DNA of 10,025 bases from Bacillota bacterium (GTDB lineage: Bacteria; Bacillota; Clostridia; Christensenellales; Borkfalkiaceae): assembly GCA_003343805.1 (NCBI GenBank), contig QAKM01000050.1:1-10025 (forward strand), read 5' to 3'. The notes under the pieces were generated by a model. That model ran no database searches and was not told the DNA's origin. It saw nothing but the letters and a program-made list of their open reading frames with translations. The position numbers were made by a program, and so were the translations under genes. Below are positions 1 through 6,018 of the stretch, in pieces; position 1 is the stretch's first letter; each line of letters opens with the position of its first letter.

Positions 1-26
1 GCGGGGCGCGTCTTTTTATCGTTCAT
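1..26 (-). CDS. Possible start of a further gene running off the left edge
   Basis: An ATG at 24-26 opens a reading frame that stays open to the window edge and begins M-N-D-K-K-T-R-P. It lies 3 nt after the asparaginase stop codon, which would suit a next operon gene. There is no clear ribosome site in front of it, and eight codons are too few to identify anything. It could equally be chance. Confidence 0.25.
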
Positions 27-29
27 GTT

Positions 30-1040
30 CTAAAAGATATCGTATTCCACGGGGGTACGGAAGAACTTTTCCGCCGCCTTTCCGCTCCGTCCGCCCGCGA
101 GCGCCGCCATGAGCTTGGCATAGGCCGCCTCCAGCGTCATACAGCGCGCCTCGATGACGTTCTCACAGTCGAGGAGGCGCCGTCCCACCGCGTAGGTACC
201 GAGCGAGCTCCCCTCCCGCTCCACCTGCGTGGAGATGACGACGGGCTTTCCGGACGATGCAAATTCCCGCACGGCGCGGAAGAAGGCATCGTCGCGGTAA
301 TTGGGAAGACCGCCCGAGCCGAACGTCTCCAGAATGAGCCCGTCATACTTATCCGAGAGGTAGGCAAAGATGGCGGGATCGAGGCCGGGCGTCATCTTGA
401 GGACGAACACGCGGTCGTTCAGCTCGTGCAGAAAGACGGGCATCCCGCGCGGTTTTTCGCCGCGGAGATAGTAGAAGGGCTCGCCGTCGCGCATGACGGC
501 GACCGCAGGGAAATCCACGCTCGAGAAGGCGTTGTAGCTGCGCGTCCTCGTCTTTTTGGCGCGGGTACCCAGAATGACGTTGCCGTCGAACACGATGCGG
601 ACGCCGAACGCCCCGTCGTCCGAGCAGAAGCGGAAGGCATCGAAGAGGTTTCGGCGGGCATCCGTATCGCGAAGATAAGCGGACTTCTGCGACCCCGTCA
701 GGACGACGGGCTTTCTGCTCCCCTCGATGAGGTAGGAAAGCGCCGCCGCGGTATAGGCCATCGTATCCGTGCCGTGCGTCACCACAAAGCCGTCGAAGGC
801 GCGGTAGTTCTCCTCGATGATGGAGGCGATCTTCAGCCAGTGGGGATAGTAGACGTCCGTACTGTCCAGATTGAAGGGCTGCACCGTCTCCACCGTGCAG
901 AACTGCGCGATCTCGGGCACGCAGGACAGGAGCTCCTCCGAAGTGAGCGCGGGGGCAAGGCCCTCCCCCGTGTTCTTCGAGGCGATCGTGCCGCCCGTGG
1001 CGATCATCAGCAGTTTTTTCTTGGGCTTGGAAAAGAGCAT
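30..1040 (-). CDS. ansA: Type I (cytoplasmic) L-asparaginase
   Basis: This 336-residue protein hydrolyses L-asparagine to aspartate and ammonia. Both conserved asparaginase signatures are visible: TGGTIAS at residues 15-21, carrying the nucleophile candidate T18, and HGTDTM at 89-94, with T91 and D92. S60 in LDSTD fits the substrate-binding serine, and K162/K163 lies where the family's catalytic lysine is expected. Length is normal for the family. There is no signal peptide, so the protein is probably cytoplasmic, as for the AnsA type. The start at 1040 follows AAGGAGG with an unusually short 3-nt gap. The next Met, residue 12, sits inside the first beta strand, so the upstream start is preferred. 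It is the last complete gene of a five-gene operon, 19 nt after the previous stop. An amidase acting on another amide is possible, but asparaginase is the best fit. Confidence 0.93.
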   Translation of the reverse strand: MLFSKPKKKLLMIATGGTIASKNTGEGLAPALTSEELLSCVPEIAQFCTVETVQPFNLDSTDVYYPHWLKIASIIEENYRAFDGFVVTHGTDTMAYTAAALSYLIEGSRKPVVLTGSQKSAYLRDTDARRNLFDAFRFCSDDGAFGVRIVFDGNVILGTRAKKTRTRSYNAFSSVDFPAVAVMRDGEPFYYLRGEKPRGMPVFLHELNDRVFVLKMTPGLDPAIFAYLSDKYDGLILETFGSGGLPNYRDDAFFRAVREFASSGKPVVISTQVEREGSSLGTYAVGRRLLDCENVIEARCMTLEAAYAKLMAALAGGRSGKAAEKFFRTPVEYDIF

Positions 1041-1059
1041 AAGCCTCCTTTTTGTCCGT

Positions 1060-1680
1060 TCAGCGGAGCTTTCGCCGAAGCGTTTCGATGATCTCTTTGG
1101 AATAGCCCAGATCGAGAAGGTATCCCTCCGCGCCGAGGGGCGAGACCGGCCGACTGACGCGCGCGCCCGCAAGTTCCAAAAGCAGCGAGGCGAGCAGGAT
1201 GACGTTCTCCCGCTCTCCGACGAGGAGGGCGCCCTGCCGCAGCTCCGCAAGGCGGGAGAGGAGCGCAAACGTCTCCTCCCGCTCCAAGAAGTCCCTTCCG
1301 GCCGGAACGGAGATAGGCACAAAACCCGCGGGCGCGCCGAGGGGCAGCTCCCCGAAGAGGCAGGCAAACACGCCGAAGCGCGTAAAGCGCTTTGCATCGT
1401 ACCGCACACCGCCCAGCTCCTTGCAGAGACGCCCCTCCCACAAAAAGGTACGCGCCCCGTAAGGCGCGGCAACGTCCTTTATGAGGGCGGGATCGTAGGG
1501 CGCATCCGCTTCCTTTGCTTCAAGCACGCGCTCCACGCGGGCGCATTGCAGGCGGTCATGCGAGCCGACGGGCGCGAGCACGCGCTCCCCCGCCTTCACC
1601 GCAAAGCCGCAGCGATACCAATAGACGCGGTCCGCTATGTTTTCGTCCTCCGTAAAGCGGAGGGCGGCATACGTCACCAT
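1060..1680 (-). CDS. Unrecognised protein with PriA-like N-terminal domain
   Basis: This encodes 206 residues of unknown function. Roughly residues 4-55 resemble the N-terminal 3'-DNA-binding domain of the primosomal helicase PriA: a strand-rich stretch, then VKAGERVLAPVG (28-39), then a hydrophobic strand ending ARVERV. No helicase or zinc-binding part follows. The C-terminal half (about 118-206) is mixed alpha/beta, with a glycine-containing turn (LLVGERENV, 152-160) followed by a hydrophobic helix (161-172). I cannot assign it to a family. The ATG lies inside the end of the preceding gene (7-nt overlap). The nearest Shine-Dalgarno-like GGAGGAG is about 17 nt upstream, so translation probably depends on coupling. 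The PriA resemblance was judged by eye. The function could be unrelated to DNA, since similar small beta domains occur elsewhere. Confidence 0.85.
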   Translation of the reverse strand: MVTYAALRFTEDENIADRVYWYRCGFAVKAGERVLAPVGSHDRLQCARVERVLEAKEADAPYDPALIKDVAAPYGARTFLWEGRLCKELGGVRYDAKRFTRFGVFACLFGELPLGAPAGFVPISVPAGRDFLEREETFALLSRLAELRQGALLVGERENVILLASLLLELAGARVSRPVSPLGAEGYLLDLGYSKEIIETLRRKLR

Positions 1681-2468
1681 TCGTTGGGGAAGGGCGGACA
1701 CTCCTCCATCCACCAATCCTCGTAAAAATGCACATAGGAGGAGCAGTTCTCGCTCACGTCGTCCGTCAAAGGAAGCTCGCTCTGCTGCCAGAATGCGGTG
1801 ACGAACGCCTCGCACTTCTCCGCCGTGATGTCCTTCAGAAAGGCGGCGCCCAGCTCCAGAATGTGTTCGGGGCGGTGAGGGCAAGCGCGCACGGCGTCCT
1901 CCAGACGGCGGTTGCAGGGAAAGAGCACGCTGTTCTCAATGAGGATGAGCCGATAGACGGAGTAGACGATCTCCTGCGCGAGATGGGCGCGCATATAGGC
2001 GTTGTCCTCCTTGACGCAGGCGAGGAAATAGCCGCGGTTGAGCTGCAAATTGCTGTTGAAACAGCGCACTTTGGCAGGGATCTCCCCCTCGGGATAGGCA
2101 GAAATGCGCTCGACAAGGCCCGGAATATCGTCGTCCTTCGTATAGACGGTGACGGCCCCGAGGTAAGCGTTGCGGGTGGGCTCGCTCGCGCGCTCCGCCG
2201 CAAGTTCCAGCACTTTCCTGCTCTTGAATTTGACGTCGAAATAGCCGCCCTCGTAGGTGCAGTGCCCCGTGACGACCTCGGCAAGGCGGTTTTCCCCCTT
2301 GCGCTTTTCGTATTCCTCCTCCGTGACGACGATGACGGCGTCGATGTCCGAATCGGGCCGCGCGTTGCCGTGCACGATGGAGCCGTCCAGGAGGACGGCG
2401 ATGACGCCCTCCCCGTCCTTATAGTAAGAGACGAGGTTTTGAATGCTCTCCTCGTGGTGTTTCAACAT
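1674..2468 (-). CDS. Nucleotidyltransferase-fold protein
   Basis: This encodes 264 residues of the pol-beta-like nucleotidyltransferase superfamily. The hallmark motif is clear near the N-terminus: GS at 29-30, G34, then SDID at 40-43, giving the two metal-binding aspartates D41 and D43. D78 in GYFDV is a good candidate for the third carboxylate. The remaining about 180 residues look helical. Such proteins transfer a nucleotide to small molecules (for example aminoglycosides), proteins or RNA; the substrate here cannot be read from sequence. All catalytic acids are present, so it is probably active. The ATG at 2468 has GGAGG 10 nt upstream and overlaps the GIY-YIG gene by 7 nt. Its own TGA overlaps the next start. 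An in-frame upstream extension runs into the GIY-YIG gene and is not used. A drug-resistance role is possible but unsupported. Confidence 0.87.
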   Translation of the reverse strand: MLKHHEESIQNLVSYYKDGEGVIAVLLDGSIVHGNARPDSDIDAVIVVTEEEYEKRKGENRLAEVVTGHCTYEGGYFDVKFKSRKVLELAAERASEPTRNAYLGAVTVYTKDDDIPGLVERISAYPEGEIPAKVRCFNSNLQLNRGYFLACVKEDNAYMRAHLAQEIVYSVYRLILIENSVLFPCNRRLEDAVRACPHRPEHILELGAAFLKDITAEKCEAFVTAFWQQSELPLTDDVSENCSSYVHFYEDWWMEECPPFPNEW

Positions 2469-2731
2469 ATCTTCTCTCCCTCCCGCCCTGCGGCGAGGGC
2501 AGCCTTCTGGGCATGGGTCAGCCGCTTCAAGTGCCACTCACGGCTCCTTGCTTCGTTCTCGCTGTCAAACTCCTCGAAATAGGCGAGGGTGACGGGTAAC
2601 CGGCTGCGCGTATATTTTGCGCCCTTTCCCGCATTGTGCGTCCCGATCCGCGCCGCAAGATCGGTCGTGAATCCCGCATAGAAGCTCCCGTCCGCACAGC
2701 GAAGGAGATAGGCGACGTATTTTTTAGGCAC
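2462..2731 (-). CDS. Small GIY-YIG domain protein (YhbQ/UPF0213-like)
   Basis: This encodes 89 residues, essentially one GIY-YIG nuclease-like domain, as in the short stand-alone YhbQ-type family. The first half-motif is YVAYLLRC (5-12), and the second is YAG (18-20), where YTG or YIG is more usual. R28, HN (32-33), GKGAKYTR (35-42) and E60 in the EARSRE helix match conserved family positions. The family is usually annotated as a putative endonuclease; whether this one cuts DNA is not known. The start is GTG at 2731: AAGGA stands 5 nt upstream, translation begins at P-K-K-Y just before the domain, and longer in-frame starts lie within the preceding gene. The GTG overlaps that gene by 8 nt, and the stop overlaps the nucleotidyltransferase start by 7 nt, so all three are probably translationally coupled. 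Confidence 0.88.
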   Translation of the reverse strand: MPKKYVAYLLRCADGSFYAGFTTDLAARIGTHNAGKGAKYTRSRLPVTLAYFEEFDSENEARSREWHLKRLTHAQKAALAAGREGEKIC

Positions 2732-3959
2732 GGGCGTCCTTCTCGTTTGCAGCGTCCTTCCCGCTTGACGCATCCTCCCGCGCGGCCTGCACAGAGCGCT
2801 TGTACTCGCGGCTGCACACGATGATGCTGACGATGATAAAGCCGAGGATGAGCCCCGCGACCGCCGCCACGGCCAGGTTGGTATCGCCCGAGATGACGGC
2901 GCGGTACGTCGCAAAATGCACGGCCGTCTCCTGCTCGTAGAGGGCGACGGAGACCGCCTGCACCGTCTCGGCACACGCCTGCAGGCGCTCGTACTGCGCA
3001 TTGACGCGCGCATCGAAGGCAGTGATGTTCGCCTCGGTGAGGGAGGCGATCTCGCTCTCGATCTGCACGTTGCGCACGACAAGCTCGGCGATCATTTCGG
3101 CGATGGCGCTGTCCGAGCCGACCGTTGCGGACATGGAACCGATGGTCTCCCGCAGCGCCTCGATCTTCTCCTCATTCAAAACCTGCTCGCGCTTGAGTTC
3201 GGCGATGCGCCCCTCCATCTCATCGAGGGAGACATAGCCGCGCGTTGTAAGTTCGTTCCGGAGCGATTCGATGACGCTCTCCCCGCAGGCGACCGCCGCT
3301 TCCGCACGGTAGGCGGAGAGCGTCTTGCCCCCCACCGAGTATCCGGCACGGTATTCGGCGATCCACTCGTCGTAGGCAGCGAGGATGCTGTCCCGCTCCT
3401 CGGAGAGAAGGGAGAGCCGATCCTCGAAGGACGCCTCGGTAAAGACGTCCGCATCGATGGAATAGCCGATGCTCGCCGCCTTCTCCTTGACGTTGTCGAC
3501 CGCCGTCTGCGCCAGCGCGCGGATGAAGGCCTGCGCCGTCTCGCGCGAAGAAAAATACTTGCCCTGCACGGCGATCGTATAGTTTCCCGTCTGGGTATAG
3601 CCGTCCGCCGTCGTGACGAACTCCGCCGTCACGGAGACATCGTCCTCCTTCACCATCTTGTCGATATCGATTGAGCCGAAGCGCTCGTCCGAAGCCTTGG
3701 CGGCCGCAAGCGCCTCGTAAGAGGTGAACTCGCGGTAGGAAAAGGCAGAGCCGTCCGGATATTTGAGGGTATCGCTCGCGGGATAGGTGAGATAAAACTG
3801 CATGGAGTACTCCCTTCCCAACGGATTGATGACAAAGGCAAACAGCAGCGTGAACGCCGCCGCAAAGACAATGGATGCAAGGATGACCGCCCAAAGGTGT
3901 CTGCCGATCATGCGGCAGAGTTCCCCGACCGTCACGCCCTCCTGATACTTTCTTTCCAT
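2724..3959 (-). CDS. Wzz/chain-length-determinant-like two-TM membrane protein
   Basis: This encodes 411 residues with the layout of polysaccharide co-polymerases. A short cytoplasmic N-terminus is followed by TM1 at about 22-44. A large extracytoplasmic region rich in heptad-like helices comes next (about 165-350, Glu/Ala/Leu-rich, probable coiled coil). TM2 lies at about 361-381, and a charged 30-residue cytoplasmic tail follows. There is no Walker-type kinase domain and no tyrosine cluster. Wzz/YveK-like proteins set polysaccharide chain length or help export. No glycosyltransferase, flippase or polymerase gene is present nearby, so this role is inferred from topology only. The ATG has GGGAGA 7 nt upstream and lies about 24 nt after the predicted transcription start. 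It is the first gene of the five-gene operon. A longer in-frame reading upstream crosses the promoter and a terminator and is rejected. Another coiled-coil membrane scaffold is the main alternative. Confidence 0.85.
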   Translation of the reverse strand: MERKYQEGVTVGELCRMIGRHLWAVILASIVFAAAFTLLFAFVINPLGREYSMQFYLTYPASDTLKYPDGSAFSYREFTSYEALAAAKASDERFGSIDIDKMVKEDDVSVTAEFVTTADGYTQTGNYTIAVQGKYFSSRETAQAFIRALAQTAVDNVKEKAASIGYSIDADVFTEASFEDRLSLLSEERDSILAAYDEWIAEYRAGYSVGGKTLSAYRAEAAVACGESVIESLRNELTTRGYVSLDEMEGRIAELKREQVLNEEKIEALRETIGSMSATVGSDSAIAEMIAELVVRNVQIESEIASLTEANITAFDARVNAQYERLQACAETVQAVSVALYEQETAVHFATYRAVISGDTNLAVAAVAGLILGFIIVSIIVCSREYKRSVQAAREDASSGKDAANEKDARA

Positions 3960-3989
3960 CTTTCTTTCTCCCGTCGCTTTCTTGTGTCT

Positions 3990-4018
3990 ATTATATCGCC
4001 TTTTTTTGCCCCCGTCAA
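3990..4018 (-). promoter_or_regulatory. Sigma-A promoter of the five-gene operon
   Basis: On the minus strand, TTGACG (4013-4018) and a perfect TATAAT (3990-3995) are separated by exactly 17 bp, with an A-run in the spacer. The predicted start is near 3983, giving a leader of about 24 nt before the ATG at 3959. No operator-like repeat is visible. It lies just after the terminator of the upstream operon, as expected for a new transcription unit. Confidence 0.88.
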
Positions 4019-4042
4019 TCGCCCGAACGTGCAATTTACATG

Positions 4043-4065
4043 AAAAAACCCCGCACCGGGCGGGG
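4043..4065 (-). terminator. Intrinsic terminator of the radC-kinase-regulator operon
   Basis: Read on the minus strand, CCCCGC pairs with GCGGGG around a 5-nt loop, followed directly by six T. It lies about 50 nt after the response regulator stop and before the next promoter, so it separates the two operons. Confidence 0.88.
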
Positions 4066-4068
4066 GAT

Positions 4069-4082
4069 GCGGCTTGAGCCGC
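4069..4082 (-). repeat. Second small hairpin just upstream of the terminator
   Basis: A perfect inverted repeat, GCGGC-TTGA-GCCGC, stands 3 nt before the main terminator stem. It has no U-run of its own. It may protect the 3' end of the transcript or assist termination, or be incidental in GC-rich DNA. Confidence 0.5.
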
Positions 4083-4113
4083 AGCGGCGTTTGCCTTCAA
4101 GACGTGAGATCCG

Positions 4114-4758
4114 CTATTCCTTTGCCGCCTCGCGGAGCGCTTCCACCGCGCTGGCACGGCCGTCTGCGCCCGTCTTTTCGTAGATGGAGGAGATGTAGTT
4201 GCGCGCGGTGCCGTCCGAGAGTTTGAGGGCGGAGGCGATCTGCTTGTTCGTGAAGCCGTCGAGCAGCATGAGGGCGATCTCCGTCTCGCGGTCGGAGAAG
4301 GAGAAGGCGCGCTTGAGCTTGAGCTCGCGGTCGCCCTTCACCATGCGCGCCGCGTCGGCGATGTGCCTCGCGATCTTGGCAGGCAGGATGGTATCCCCCG
4401 CGTAGGCGTTCTTGATGGAGTCGATGAGGACGGAGGCGGACGTATCCTTTAAAAGATAGCCGCTCGCCCCGTTGTTGATGGCGCCGAGGATGTAGTCGCT
4501 GTCGTCAAAGGTCGTCAAAACGAGCACCTTGACCGCGGGATGCTGCCGCTTGATCTGCTGCGTGGCGATGACGCCGTTCATGACGGGCATCCGGATATCC
4601 ATGAGCACGACGTCGGGCGAACGTTCCTCGGTCAAACGAACGGCCTCCTCGCCGTTTGCGGCCAGCCCGACGACTTCGATCTCCCCGTCCGACGAGAGCA
4701 CGCTCTGGATGCCGTCGGCGAGGATCGCCTGATCGTCTGCAATGAGCACTCTGATCAT
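4114..4758 (-). CDS. NarL/FixJ-family response regulator (REC + LuxR HTH)
   Basis: This encodes 214 residues, the usual length for this family. The receiver domain spans about 1-120, with acidic residues D8/D9, phosphoacceptor D54 in VLMDIRMP, a switch threonine at 82/83 (LTTF) and K104 in YLLKD; all key residues are intact. A LuxR-type helix-turn-helix follows at about 153-210 (SDRETEIALMLLDGFTNKQIA), with the recognition helix at about 181-193. It should therefore be a cytoplasmic, phosphorylation-activated DNA-binding regulator, partnered with the kinase whose gene ends 9 nt upstream. The ribosome site AGGAGG overlaps the kinase stop (TGAGGAGG), 4 nt before the ATG, tying the two genes together. 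The target genes are not evident: a terminator follows, and neither flanking unit is a typical partner such as an ABC transporter. Confidence 0.96.
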   Translation of the reverse strand: MIRVLIADDQAILADGIQSVLSSDGEIEVVGLAANGEEAVRLTEERSPDVVLMDIRMPVMNGVIATQQIKRQHPAVKVLVLTTFDDSDYILGAINNGASGYLLKDTSASVLIDSIKNAYAGDTILPAKIARHIADAARMVKGDRELKLKRAFSFSDRETEIALMLLDGFTNKQIASALKLSDGTARNYISSIYEKTGADGRASAVEALREAAKE

Positions 4759-4767
4759 AGTTCCTCC

Positions 4768-6018
4768 TCAGCGTCCGCCGTCCAGCGGCAGCCGCAAATG
4801 AATTTCAAATCCTTCCTCCGGTTCCGTCTCGAACCAGACCGTTCCGCCCAGGCTCGCCGCCCGGCTGTGCATCCCCTTGAGCCCGAACCCCTCCTTGAGG
4901 GCGGCGATCTCCATCCCGCTGCCGTTGTCGGAGAGCAGAAAGCTCACGTCCTTCTCCCCCTTTTTCAGCTCGAAATAGAACGCCGTTGCCTTGCCGTGGC
5001 GGAGGCCGTTGGAGATGCCCTCCTTGAGCGTGTTGCAGAGGAACCGGCACTTGGCGTCGCAGAGGGAGACGTCGTCGATGTCGCACCGCACGGCGATGCC
5101 CGTTCCGTCCGTCGATTCGTGGACGATCCCGAGCAGCATATCCTTGAGCGTCGCCGCACTGCGGCTGCCCGAGAGGAGATGGACGCTCTCCCGCAGCTCC
5201 TCGAGGGCGTGTTTGGCCTGCAGGTTTGCCGCCACGACGGAGCGCTTTGCCCCTTCGGGGTCGCGTTCGATGGCAAGTTTTGCCGCCTCCGTCTGCATGA
5301 TGACCGTCGTGATGGAATGGCCCGCCGTATCGTGGATGTCCTTGGCGATGCGCTGGCGCTCCTCGAGCGCCGTCACTTCCTTGAGCTTTTCCATCGCCTC
5401 GGCGAGCTTCTGATTGCTCTCGGCGAGCTTTTTGTTGCTCTCGTCCAGCTCCTTGACGCGCTTGGCGATCTCCTCGTTCTTGCGGTACATGAGGAGCAGG
5501 AAGTTCATGATGAGGAAGTGCAGGGCAAAGATGATGAGGTCGTTGAAGGCACTCGAGATGAGCAGGTCGAGCTCGACGGGCTCGTCGCGCAGGGCCTGGG
5601 AAAGCGAGAGCATCCCCAGATACAGCACGACGCTGCTGACGCCCATCGCGATGTTGCCCGAGATCTTCTCCTGGCTCAGATAAAATTCCGAAAGGATGAC
5701 GACGAAGAGCGTCGAAATGAGCCGTCCGCCCGAAAAATAGGTGAGCACGAGCAGGAACAGAAGGTCGATGACATAGCAGACGATGCGCTGTTTGAAGGAG
5801 CGCAGCGCAAACAGCTTGACGGCATTTTCCGCCGCGAGCGCCGCCGAAACGGGCAGGATGACGAGCAGCGCGCGGATGCCCTCCACCCTGGCATCGCGGC
5901 AGTCCACCGCGATGATGATCTCCACGAGGACGAGGGCAAGAAAGATGAGCACTTTGCCGATGGCGACCATCTTTTCGGAGGGCAGCGTGGCCCGTTCGAT
6001 GCGTTCGCGGATGGTCAT
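4768..6018 (-). CDS. Membrane sensor histidine kinase (HisKA_3/DesK-LiaS type)
   Basis: This encodes 416 residues. About six hydrophobic segments occupy residues 21-178 with only short loops, so it probably senses something in the membrane or takes input from a membrane partner. A charged coiled coil (about 180-215) leads to a HisKA_3 domain with the phosphoacceptor H229 in ERQRIAKDIHD. The ATPase domain follows: N337 (N box), DNGSG at 364-368 (G1) and GFGLKGM at 377-383 (G2). It appears fully active and should phosphorylate the regulator encoded immediately downstream. The ATG at 6018 has GGAGG 4 nt upstream and overlaps the radC stop as ATGA. A longer frame extending into radC is not needed. 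The signal is unknown; relatives respond to membrane or cell-envelope stress, but nothing here fixes that. Confidence 0.95.
   Translation of the reverse strand: MTIRERIERATLPSEKMVAIGKVLIFLALVLVEIIIAVDCRDARVEGIRALLVILPVSAALAAENAVKLFALRSFKQRIVCYVIDLLFLLVLTYFSGGRLISTLFVVILSEFYLSQEKISGNIAMGVSSVVLYLGMLSLSQALRDEPVELDLLISSAFNDLIIFALHFLIMNFLLLMYRKNEEIAKRVKELDESNKKLAESNQKLAEAMEKLKEVTALEERQRIAKDIHDTAGHSITTVIMQTEAAKLAIERDPEGAKRSVVAANLQAKHALEELRESVHLLSGSRSAATLKDMLLGIVHESTDGTGIAVRCDIDDVSLCDAKCRFLCNTLKEGISNGLRHGKATAFYFELKKGEKDVSFLLSDNGSGMEIAALKEGFGLKGMHSRAASLGGTVWFETEPEEGFEIHLRLPLDGGR

Noticed and set aside
1041..1472. Long N-terminal extension of the asparaginase
   Set aside because: It overlaps the 206-residue gene in another frame and has no family similarity; AAGGAGG marks the start at 1040.
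426..1725. Plus-strand open frames opposite ansA and the 206-residue gene
   Set aside because: Mirror frames of genes with conserved asparaginase motifs and clear operon junctions; products are compositionally biased.
1728..2582. Plus-strand open frame (284 codons) opposite the nucleotidyltransferase
   Set aside because: Shadow of the minus-strand gene carrying the intact GS-x-G-SDID motif; no independent support.
3960..4157. N-terminal extension of the Wzz-like protein
   Set aside because: The extension would cross the promoter at 3990-4018 and the terminator at 4043-4065; the ATG at 3959 has a good ribosome site and leads directly into TM1.
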